From assembly GCA_016271365.2 (NCBI GenBank), contig CM028129.1, positions 1,011,915,501-1,011,979,500 on the forward strand: a stretch of DNA of 64,000 bases, written 5' to 3'. The position numbers were made by a program, and so were the translations under genes. This DNA comes from Neoceratodus forsteri (taxonomy: Eukaryota; Chordata; Ceratodontiformes; Ceratodontidae). Positions 56,459 to 64,000 of this stretch are shown piece after piece; the first letter of the stretch is position 1; each line of letters begins with the position of its first letter. The notes under the pieces are model-generated. The model had not been told where the DNA came from, did not search any database, and saw only the letters and a program-made list of their open reading frames with translations.

Positions 56459-57612
56459 AGGCGGTTAGTAAACAAGCTGGGTAGCCAGGGAGTGTGTCCC
56501 AGGGTGGTAAACATGGTCAAAGATTGGCTGAGTGATAGGACACAGAGGGTGGTAGTGAATGGAGTTTAGTCCAGGGGGGGGGGTTGACCAGTGGGGTCCC
56601 ACAGGGATCAGTGCTTGGACCAGTCCTCTTTAATGTCTTCATAAGCAATATCGCAGAGCAGCTCGGAGGGAAGGTGTGTCTCTTTGTAGATGACATGAAG
56701 ATCTGCAACAGGGTTGACACTTCAGGAGGGACAGAGAAAATAAGAAGGGACCTAAGCAAGCTTGAGGAGTGGACAAGGGTGTGGTAGCTAAGATCCAGTG
56801 CAAAGAAGTGCAAGATCATGCATTTGAGGCACAGAAATGCTGGGGAGGAGTACATGATGGGGGAGGGGGGTACTGGTGGCCAAGAAACAGGAACGTGACC
56901 TGGGAGTAATCATATCTGATGATCTAAAGGTTACCAAACAATATGAGATGGCTGTGAGGAGAGCCAGTGAAATGCTGGACTGTGTTGGGAGAGGTATCTC
57001 CAGCAGAAGGAAGGGGGTGGTGATGCCACTGTATAGAACATTGGTGAGACCTCATCTAAAGTGCTGTGTTCAGTTCTGGAGGCCACATCTCTGGAAGGAC
57101 ATAGACAGAATAGAAGCGGTTCAGAGAAAGGCAACAGAAATGGTGCAGGGGCTGCACCACAAGTCACATGGGGGAGACTGAAAGCTCTCAGTATGTATTC
57201 CTTGGAGGAGAGGAGACAGAGGGGGATATGATAGAGACTTTCAAATACCTTAAGGGTATAAATAAGGTAAAAGAGGGTAGCACCTTTAAAAAAAAAAGAT
57301 GTTCAAGAACAAGGCCACCATGATATGAAAACAGTGGAGGGGTAGACTTAGGGGTAACATGAGAAAGTATTTTTTCACAGAAAAGGTGGTGGATCCATGG
57401 AACAGCCTCCCAGTAGAGGTTGTAGGGGCAAAAATGGCAGGGCGATTCAAAAATGCCGGGACAAACATAAAGGAACTCTCATGATAGGAAAGAGAGGGTA
57501 AGTCGCAGATCATTTAGGATCTGAGGTATATGAAACAGGTAAGGAAAATGGACAGACTAGGTGGGCCAAGCAATCCTTATCTGCCATCAAATTCTATGTT
57601 TCTATGTTTCCA
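56459..57612 (+). mobile_element. CR1-like LINE 'M' (B subfamily), 3' part
   Basis: The plus strand reads NKLGSQGVCPRVVNMVKDWLSDRTQRVVVNGV, LTSGVPQGSVLGPVLFNVFISNIAEQLGGKVCLFVDDMKICNRVDTSGG (56584-56720), KKQERDLGVIISDDLKVTKQYEMAVRRASEM and LVRPHLKCCVQFWRPHLWKDIDRIEAVQRKATEMVQG (57040-57150). The catalytic block is FVDD instead of FADD; both aspartates remain, so this may be a mild change. The C-terminal KVVDPWNSLPVEVV block and a UTR with CTTATCTGCCATC lead to a TTCTATGTTTCTATGTTTC end (57594-57611). Frame breaks near 56570, 56790 and 57180. Confidence 0.87.
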
Positions 57613-58183
57613 AATGCCTGCCTCTGTGGTCCCATATACCTGAACCTGCTTTTAGCACTAGTAAGTGTTAACTATGTTGCAGTGTGCTTCAGTGTCACAT
57701 TTACTCCAGGAGCAAACTCTAAATGATAACTGTGCTGAACAATTTAGTGTCCACAGTAGAAGCTTTGTTCTTGTTATTAGTGTTTTACTGTGCAATGCAT
57801 CTGTTCAAGTGAATTGTCAGTTATTTGTCTTACAGCAACAGTGTCCTGTGTGAGGAAGCTTTACCCTGGTTGCAAATATTTATTAAGGTGTCATAATTAT
57901 GCTGTTACTCCTTTTCATTGTGAAAGGCTCTTACTTTTTTCTGAGGGCCCCTCCATCTGATCCCTTGCTGGTGCTGGTCTTGCTACAGGGCTGGCATACC
58001 CTATGCTTTATGCACAGGGAGGCATGTGAGTGCACAACCCATCAGTCAATGAGGCGACTTCACTATGCTAACTGTGTTATTATAATCAGCATTGGGAGAG
58101 TATTTAAAGGGGAACCTTCAGCTCCCCCGCCTTATTACTACAGGATCTAGAAGTCCCAATTAAGCAAACCATTTAAAGAAATA

Positions 58184-58225
<42 letters not shown>

Positions 58226-58226
58226 A

Positions 58227-58344
58227 TAGATAACCCACTCTTAGGTGTGCGGTCATGCTCTGATATATGCACGCCTTGGTGTGCGTCAACCACCCAAGGT
58301 GTGTATATATCAGAGCATGACCGCATCCTAGAGTGGGTTATCTA
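58227..58344. repeat. Hairpin element H4 (118 nt)
   Basis: TAGATAACCCACTC to GGTGTGCGGTCATGCTCTGA pairs with TCAGAGCATGACCGCATCC to GAGTGGGTTATCTA (58344) with few mismatches. The loop near 58282-58293 is short. The family arm phrase is shared with H3. It lies between an AT microsatellite (58185-58222) and a second AT run (58466-58511). Confidence 0.9.
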
Positions 58345-58471
58345 TCTTATAAAATGGTAAAATATTTTTTGGGGGGTAAAGTGCAGGTGTGCGGTTGTTC
58401 TCTGCTATATGCATGGTCATGTGATGCTCATGCTACAATCATAGAGCAGCAATTTCTACCCATTTTATATA

Positions 58472-58512
<41 letters not shown>

Positions 58513-58805
58513 GTTCAAGTTCAAGTTCAAGTTTATTGCAGGAAAGACTCCGTTGAGCAAGCTCATTCACAAGGAGGTCCTGCGGCACATACACATACAG
58601 TTTGCAATTACATAGACAGGAGATATAAAATGTAGAACAACAAAGAAAAAAAAATATATAATACAAGAGGCATACACAATAGAAGTCCTTATGCTATATA
58701 TGCAGTACATTTCAGCTTTAACCGTGCCCTAAATTATGCAACACATTTCAGCTTAATAAGTAGAGGGCCAGTTGGTACCTAGGAAGTTGACTTGGCGCTG
58801 GGGGC

Positions 58806-60431
58806 CTAGTAGCACCTACATATGTCTTTTAGTTCAGAGATAGCTAGTGTTTTGTAGGAGTTAGTTGATATGATGCTGGTTAGCTTCAGCATGGCTTGTA
58901 GTTGGTTCCAAATGTTTGGGAAGGCATATGAGACAGCTCTTTGGCCAGCTGTGGTACGTGTCCTGGGAACATCTAGTAGGATAAGGTCGGACTTCCTTAG
59001 GGAGTAGGCGCTATGCGAGATGTGTATGAGAGACATTAAATAGACAGGCAGTTTGTGGAGTAGTAATTTGAGGGTCCAAATGCCAGCATGCAGGAGGCGT
59101 CTGGTGGCAAGAGAGGTCCACCCAACTGCTGCATAAAGATTACAGTGGTGGGTCCTGTACACAGAGTTAGTAATGAAGCAAAGAGCACGGTGATAGAGTA
59201 CGTCCAGTTTAGATAGGCTCAAGTTTGGGAAGGAGATAAAGATAATGTCTCCGCAGTCAAACAAGGGAAGGAATGTTGCTTGGACAAGTCTTTTGTGGGT
59301 CGCGAGAGAAAAGAGGGTCCTATTTCTAAAGAAGAAACCCAAGTGTGCTTTAAACCTCTTTGATAGATCCTCAATGTGGTTGTTGAAGGAAAGCTTGTTG
59401 TCTATCCACATACCTAGATATTTAAATTTAGGTACGACTTCCAAGGGTTCACCTAGGGAGGTAACTATGAAGTTTTTAGGTGGGATAGGTAGGGCACCAG
59501 ACAAGGCAAGTCTTGAGAAAATCATTGTCTTGGTTTTTTTGGCATTTAAAAGAAGCTTGGCATTGATAAGGTTGCTTTCTAACTGGGTAAAGTCAGCGTG
59601 GAGTGCTTCCCTGACTTCATTTAAGGACGAGACTGATGCGTACAAAACCGTATCGTCTGCAAAGAAATGTATGCTAGAGTTCTTTATGTGGGAGTCAAGG
59701 TTGTTGATGTACAGGGAAAAAAGGATTGGTCCTAGGATGGAGTCTTGAGGGACTCCTCTGGCAATTGGAAGGGGGGCAGATAGTAGGCCATCAGCTTTGA
59801 CTTTTTGTATCCTTCCTGTGAGATAACTGTTAAACCACTGTAAGGTAAGTGGAGTGGCACCTATGTAGGCAAGACAGGTGATTAGGAGGTGATGGTCTAC
59901 AGTGTTGAAGGCCTTACTGAGGTCTAGAAAGACTGCACCAGTAACCTTCTTGGTGTCCGTAGCATGGATCCAGTCATTAGAGACTTTAGCCAAGACTGAG
60001 ATGGTACTGTGCTTCGATCTGAAGCCAGATTGGGCCGGGTTTAGGAGTGAGTGCGCTTCGAGGTGATTTTTTAGTTGGTTGTATATAAGTTTTTCCAGCA
60101 CTTTGGAGAGAACGGGCAAGATAGAGATAGGACGGTAGTTGTTTAAGTCACAAGAATCTCCTGATTTGAAGAGAGGAAAAATATGGGCAGATTTCCAGCA
60201 GGATGGAACAGTGGCTGTGGTAATAGAGAGGTTGAAGATTTGAAGGATGGGGGATGTGAGCTGGGCATAGCCTAAACGCAAGAAAAATGATTCAAGGCCA
60301 TTGTCCCCTGCACTTTTCTTGGTGTCAAGGCTAAGAATTATGTCTTCGACTTCTTTGTAGCTAAACACGCACAACTGGAAGGGATGAGGTGGAGTAGCAT
60401 GTGTAGTATCTGGGCTAGTGTTGCTATTCAA
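58806..60431 (-). CDS. LINE 'E' reverse transcriptase and C-terminal domain (541-residue open frame)
   Basis: The frame is uninterrupted. Blocks: DTKKSAGDNGLESFFLRLGYAQL (residues about 35-58), SGDSCDLNNYRPISILPVLSKVLEKLIYNQL (90-120), SGFRSKHSTISVLAKV, VFLDLSKAFNTVDHHLLI (170-187), ARGVPQDSILGPILFSLYINNLDSHI, IHFFADDTVLYASVSSL (catalytic FADD intact), LNAKKTKTMIFSR and KFKYLGMWIDNKLSFNNHI. It ends with VPRTRTTAGQRAVSYAFPNIWNQL and DICRCY. The style is L2-like. No standard initiator is needed, since this is the downstream part of a polyprotein; TTG at 60431 merely opens the frame. Upstream reading is shifted by one base. Confidence 0.87.
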   Translation of the reverse strand: MNSNTSPDTTHATPPHPFQLCVFSYKEVEDIILSLDTKKSAGDNGLESFFLRLGYAQLTSPILQIFNLSITTATVPSCWKSAHIFPLFKSGDSCDLNNYRPISILPVLSKVLEKLIYNQLKNHLEAHSLLNPAQSGFRSKHSTISVLAKVSNDWIHATDTKKVTGAVFLDLSKAFNTVDHHLLITCLAYIGATPLTLQWFNSYLTGRIQKVKADGLLSAPLPIARGVPQDSILGPILFSLYINNLDSHIKNSSIHFFADDTVLYASVSSLNEVREALHADFTQLESNLINAKLLLNAKKTKTMIFSRLALSGALPIPPKNFIVTSLGEPLEVVPKFKYLGMWIDNKLSFNNHIEDLSKRFKAHLGFFFRNRTLFSLATHKRLVQATFLPLFDCGDIIFISFPNLSLSKLDVLYHRALCFITNSVYRTHHCNLYAAVGWTSLATRRLLHAGIWTLKLLLHKLPVYLMSLIHISHSAYSLRKSDLILLDVPRTRTTAGQRAVSYAFPNIWNQLQAMLKLTSIISTNSYKTLAISELKDICRCY

Positions 60432-60501
60432 TCAGCAGCGTATGGGAGGAGTCGAATGCCAACCCGGCAGTGGCAAAGTGAAGGTTAAGTTCTTCGAGGA
60501 T

Positions 60502-61458
60502 TCACAGTTTATTTTCAACCATCCCGTCCTTGGCCAGAATCTTGGTGGGAAGGGAGGAAGCAGCAGGATGGCCTTCAATGGATCTCAGTGTCTTCCAGAT
60601 TTTTTGGGAGTTCCCTTTGGCCTGCTCCAGAGTGCAGATGTAGAAGTTTGCTTTAGTAGCACGTACACTTTTAACACAGGCATTTCTGGCAGTTCTAAAT
60701 GCCTGCCAGTCTGCCGGGTCATTTGTGTGCCTGGCCCTAGCCCATAGCTTGTCTCTATTGGTAAGTGCAGATTTGAGCTCTTGGGTGAACCACGGATACG
60801 AGATTTTCCGCACCCTCATTTTAATAAGAGGAGCATGCTTGTTAATTAGGGTGGTGAGGTTGTCATTTAGGACAGAGATGGCAGCATCAGCAGATTTGGC
60901 AAGATATAGGTCTTGCCACCTGATCATAGCTAGATCGGTTAGGAAGTTTACTGAGTTGAATTTATGGAACGAGCGTCTGATTCTGAATTTAGGGTGCTGC
61001 TGGGTTTTAGATTGGAATCTTGTAAATACAACGATACTGTGGTCGCTCATGCAGTTATGGAAAACTGCAGAATGTGAGATTTTATGGGGATGTGAAGATA
61101 AGATGACATCTAAGAGTGAGCTGTTAGCAGAGTTAGAAGCATTGATTCTTGTGGGTTCGGTTACTATCTGTGTAAGACCCAGCTCATCACAGATGGCTTT
61201 TAGGGAGTGGGATTTAGCAGTGAGCCAATCCATATTGAAGTCCCCTAAGATTATTGTTTCCATGTTAGCAGCCAAAGTTATGGATTTCAACACGTTAAGA
61301 ATTTCTGTGCCTCCTGACGGGGGTCTATATCCACCAATGATTGTGATGCACTCTGAGGATGGAAGTTGAAGTTTAAGCGAGACAATCTCGTATTCCTTGG
61401 GTTTAGTTTTACTGGAAATGCTGCTAACATCAAATTTTGATTTGGCGTATACAACCAC
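60502..61458 (-). pseudogene. LINE 'E' APE endonuclease, C-terminal two thirds, and linker
   Basis: The frame reads MVVYAKSKFDVSSISS, IGGYRPPSGGTE, TIILGDFNMDWLTAKSHSL, TEPTRINASNSANSSLLDVILSS and NCMSDHSIVVFTRFQ, then a basic linker (WFTQELKSALTNRDKLWARARH ... TRTARNACVKSVRATKANFY) and KIWKTLRSIEG. GDFN and SDH catalytic blocks are both intact. The frame ends at a TGA (MVENKL-stop), where the same frame would continue as ILEELNLHFATAGLAFDSSHTLL; this single nonsense change is the main lesion between EN and RT. The N-terminal third of the EN is in the overlapping upstream frame. Confidence 0.85.
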
Positions 61459-62140
61459 TCCCCCACCCCCTCCGAATCCCTATCAGCCCTAATGTGCTTG
61501 AAGCCCGGTATAGTAATTTGAGGATCAGTGTTGGTCTTTTAGCCATGACTGCAATTATAATCAGATCTGGGTCAGTGTGGGCTGCCCAAACTTGAAGATG
61601 ATCAAGTTTTTTGAGCAGGCTTAGACTATTGACCATCATCAGTTTCATCCCAGGAGCAGCTGCAAACTCCAACAGAGAAGTGATTTGAGTTGGGGGACCT
61701 GGATTTAGTTCAACATTGCCTGAACAGAAGAGGAGAATTAGAAACATTTTCTTGAGGGCATTTATCAGGTAGAAGTGGGCTCTTTTCATATGGGTTCTTG
61801 TGTGGTGTTCAGTCATTGAGGTACGTCTAGCCAGGGCATAGGAGATACTGACATGGCCGTTCAAGGCTAGCAGGGAAAGTGCATGGAAAGACATTGGCGA
61901 AGGGAGGAGGGCCAGAGGACAGGGATGAGAATTAAAATGAAAACCCGACAGATAAAGAGTAGGGAAGCAATATGAAGATGCAGCAGGAACTATGATTGTG
62001 GGTTCCCAGGCTGGGATGACTTCTGACTTAGCATGGATCAATGCTTTATGAGTCATAATTTTTGCCAGGATTAGAAGTAGAATGATAATGCAGGCCATAT
62101 TGCCCACGACTGAGTACAGTGATTTTTGTAGAAAGACCAA
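61430..62140 (-). pseudogene. LINE 'E' N-terminal segment with 2A-like motif and start of the EN
   Basis: A 236-residue frame. Residues 1-30 are hydrophobic, and about 95-131 include a basic stretch. Residues 132-149 read KMFLILLFCSGNVELNPGP-like, and after it MKLMMVNSLSLLKKLDHLQVWAAHTDPDLIII begins the APE endonuclease (NARSLxNKxDxLRAW...DPDLIxITE). NPGP followed by P is the 2A ribosome-skipping signature. The usual aspartate (DVExNPGP) is asparagine here (NVELNPGP). In the family 2A motifs separate a short N-terminal peptide from the EN-RT protein. Beyond about residue 190 the frame has slipped and is not EN. Confidence 0.8.
61694..61720 (-). other. 2A-like ribosome-skipping motif
   Basis: It encodes GNVELNPGP preceded by LILLFCS; the downstream proline needed for skipping follows (GPP). 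2A-like peptides are established at the N terminus of several APE-type LINEs of animals and in picornaviruses. D-to-N at the first conserved position usually weakens skipping. Confidence 0.75.
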
Positions 62141-62216
62141 TAATTCCTCTAGTGGCAGGTCTGTATAACCTGCTAATGGAAAACTATATATATATATATT
62201 AAATTAAATTCAGATA

Positions 62217-62655
62217 TGTAAAATTTCTTACTTTTTATCTGGTTGATCTTGTGCCCCCTCACCTGCCATGCTGCAGAATTAGCTCACCCACTGTCCCCCA
62301 CAGTCAGCCCTGTGGTGACCTGAGCAACAGGTTAAGCCACAGGGGACATTTAAGTGCCGACACTTAGTAAGGTCAGTTAATATTCTGCAATATCACATGT
62401 TACCCCTCTTGTCTACCAGCACCAATCATGCAGACTCAGCCCAATCAGTACTGGTAGATGAACCACAAAAATACACTGTTGCAGAGTATTAACTGACTAT
62501 ATTTACTAAATGCTGGCACATAGATGTCCCCTGTGGTTTAGTCTTTAGCTCATGTTATCACAGTGCTGGCTGTGGAGGACAGTGGAAGAGATAGTTCAGC
62601 AGCATGGTGGGTGGAATGATATGGAACCAGCCAGCTAAAAAGTAAGAAATCTAAC
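62217..62655. repeat. Inner inverted repeat of G, about 440 bp
   Basis: AAATTTCTTACTTTTTATCT (62220) and CCATGCTGCAGAATTAGCTC through GTCTACCAGCACCAATCATG pair with the complementary CCAATCAGTACTGGTAGATG through GAGATAGTTCAGCAGCATGG and AAAAAGTAAGAAATCT (62655). The centre is near 62436 with hardly any loop. It is the central part of element G. Confidence 0.9.
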
Positions 62656-62955
62656 ATGTTGGAATTCTAAAATATTATTTCTGTATGTGGTTTGCTTAAT
62701 CGGGACCTCTGAGTCCCATAACATTAAAGCAGGTGAGGTGAGGGTTCCCCTTTAAGCCCTTGTGGAACTTACTTGAACATCTTGCCCTTCCAAAGCTGAC
62801 TACAGTAATAAAATGTACAAGGTGATGTTGCCCCATTAACTGATAGGGCATGTGCTGATGTGCCTTCCTGTGCTTACAACATAGCACATGCTAGCCTAGT
62901 GCCAGAAACTGCACCAGCAAGGTATCAACTGAATGTGTCCATGGGCAAAAAGTCT

Positions 62956-64000
62956 GACCCCTTCATACACTAAAATGTAGAACATTAATATTATGAAAAC
63001 ATATGATAAGTAGGACCTGGTAAACCACTTTAAAGTTACATTTATTCTTTATGCTCCTACCTTCTTGGCTGGGGGAGTTGCCTATGGTGCCCCTTTCGGC
63101 CCTGCGACTTCTGGCACCCCACCAGCCACAGCTCCCATTCTCAACCTCTTCCTCCTGCACACAACCCAGGTTTCAACCCAGCGGGTATGTATCCTGCACA
63201 CTGGGGATTTCCTGGTGAGCCGGGCTGGAGGGAGACTCCTTGGTGCATCCGGTGTGGCACTAGTCAGCCGAGGCTTCATCACGCTGGAGGATTCCTCATT
63301 TTCTCCCTTTTTCTTCTGGCATGGACATGCAATGATGTCTAGGATGTTGCAGCATGTGCACCCACATGCTGTATGTCTGACGTCTGCCCCGCTATCCCCA
63401 CGCTCTCTGAGTTACCGCGCACCATCACCTGGTTGCCACCAGGAGCCAGTGCTGCAGTTGCCCTGATCCCCCACTGTCCACAGGAGAGGAGAGCTGTCCT
63501 TCAGACACTCAGTCCTCTCCTCCCCGGCTGACCCCAGGCAACCCGAGCTCGTTCCCAACCCCGGGTCACCAGTGTGGTTCAATGTGTGGCATCCAGCGCC
63601 TCAACCCTTAGCACCACGGGGCTGGCCAATCACTTTAAAGTTCATTGACTACCTGTGTCTAATGCTCACTTTGGTGTGAATGACTATTTTAGAACTACGG
63701 TTCATGTCCAAGCTCTTCTATTATTGTTACGATACATGTAAACTCCACTGCTTACATGCACATAAACTATGTGCAAAATAGTAATTTTAACATAGAAACA
63801 TCTCTGAGGGTTACTAAAATGGCTGAAAGAACAGTAACATAGAAACACTTAATCACAGCTTTGAGTTGGAAAATCTGAATTGTTCAGTGCAGTTCTATCT
63901 AACAGAGGGCAAACATAGTTGTGTTGACATTATATGACTATTGTGTGCTAATTGTTTGCTTTTGGGAATTAGCCTAAAATGAAAGCTATACCCGTTAGCT
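62956..64000. other. Unassigned flank, partly GC-rich
   Basis: 63060-63640 is CpG-containing and GC-rich, with overlapping frames on both strands (63065-63466 plus, 63082-63282 minus, 63160-62963 minus). None has a domain I recognise. 63640-64000 is AT-rich and featureless. Confidence 0.4.

Larger units (their letters stand above)
58512..62183 (-). mobile_element. L2-group LINE 'E', near full length (3.7 kb), with 2A-like motif
   Basis: On the minus strand it runs from a 5' end near 62183 through an N-terminal segment with a 2A-like motif, an APE endonuclease and an RT to a 3' tail of TTGAAC repeats at 58512-58531 (plus-strand GTTCAAGTTCAAGTTCAAG). It has a single-ORF architecture and no separate ORF1. 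Both flanks are AT repeats, so the insertion was probably into a TA-rich stretch of G. Three breaks inactivate it: a frameshift near 61445, a nonsense TGA near 60500 and another shift near 60431. It is the best-preserved member of its group here. Confidence 0.87.
57930..62955. mobile_element. Palindromic element 'G' (about 1 kb) opened by a 4-kb insert
   Basis: The outer arms at about 57950-58170 and 62690-62945 are inverted copies: CCTTGCTGGTGC near 57963 faces its complement near 62915, and TTTAAAGGGGAACC (58107) faces GGTTCCCCTTTAA (62743), followed by ATTAAGCAAACC and GGTTTGCTTAAT. The inner arms at 62217-62655 form a second dyad, and its left half directly continues the left outer arm once 58180-62200 is removed. 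The original element was thus one continuous hairpin. Ends are uncertain; AGTCTGACCCC near 62950 recalls hAT termini. No transposase. Confidence 0.8.

Noticed and set aside
61430..62140. N-terminal hydrophobic residues of E as a signal peptide of a host membrane protein
   Set aside because: The frame leads through a 2A-like motif into an APE endonuclease, so it is LINE sequence.

Overview
This window reads as intergenic or deep-intronic DNA from a vertebrate with a very large, repeat-swollen genome. I found no host gene, tRNA, rRNA or CRISPR. Nearly everything identifiable is a mobile element: CR1-like, L2-group and L1-type LINEs, a fifth LINE whose clade I cannot assign, a MIR-like CORE-SINE, a V-SINE, a Ty3/Gypsy fragment, and many palindromic non-autonomous DNA elements. 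CR1/L2 dominance, a V-SINE and CR1 3' ends made of TTTCTATG repeats suggest a sarcopterygian, most plausibly a lungfish. A salamander or caecilian is not excluded; this is inference, not a database match.

Layout, with letters used in the entries. 1-9340: minus-strand CR1-like LINE 'A' (5' UTR with 285-bp tandem repeats, ORF1, endonuclease, start of the reverse transcriptase), split by an insert holding CR1-like 'B' and L2-group 'J'. 9341-10203: plus-strand CR1-like 'L'. About 11380-29830: unassigned minus-strand LINE 'D', opened by three inserts. These are 12367-14642 (L2-like fragment, perfect hairpin, SINE, hammerhead-like relic), 14945-25070 (plus-strand L1-type 'C', itself holding a full-length minus-strand L1-type 'S' with both ORFs), and 25259-26745 (hairpin H1 and unassigned sequence). 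The C-in-D and S-in-C junctions keep target-site duplications, so the insertion order can be read.

30490-37700: pieces of a Ty3/Gypsy element with integrase upstream of reverse transcriptase, interrupted by a pogo/Tigger-like element 'T', hairpins, LINE pieces and an L2 3' end. 37701-41511: little recognisable. 41512-44585: plus-strand CR1-like 'K'. 44686-48652: two large palindromic DNA elements, U1 and U2. 48660-51460: L2-group LINE 'N', split by the V-SINE and carrying a 166-bp MITE. 51600-53890: repeat complex ending in an array of about five 298-bp foldback units. 55679-56338: 660-bp palindromic element 'V'. 56459-57612: CR1-like 'M'. 57930-62955: a roughly 1-kb palindrome 'G' opened by hairpin H4 and a 3.7-kb LINE 'E' that encodes a 2A-like motif. 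62956-64000: unassigned, partly GC-rich.

No element I could read through appears fully intact; most RT or endonuclease genes carry frameshifts, stops or catalytic changes (YAED, YAAD, FVDD, GDFS, SDQH, SDY). The interest lies in how the elements are built: foldback families, nested insertions, a 2A motif, a possible Gmr1-like Gypsy gene order and ribozyme-like relics. Boundaries without a target duplication are approximate, usually to within about 20-50 bp.
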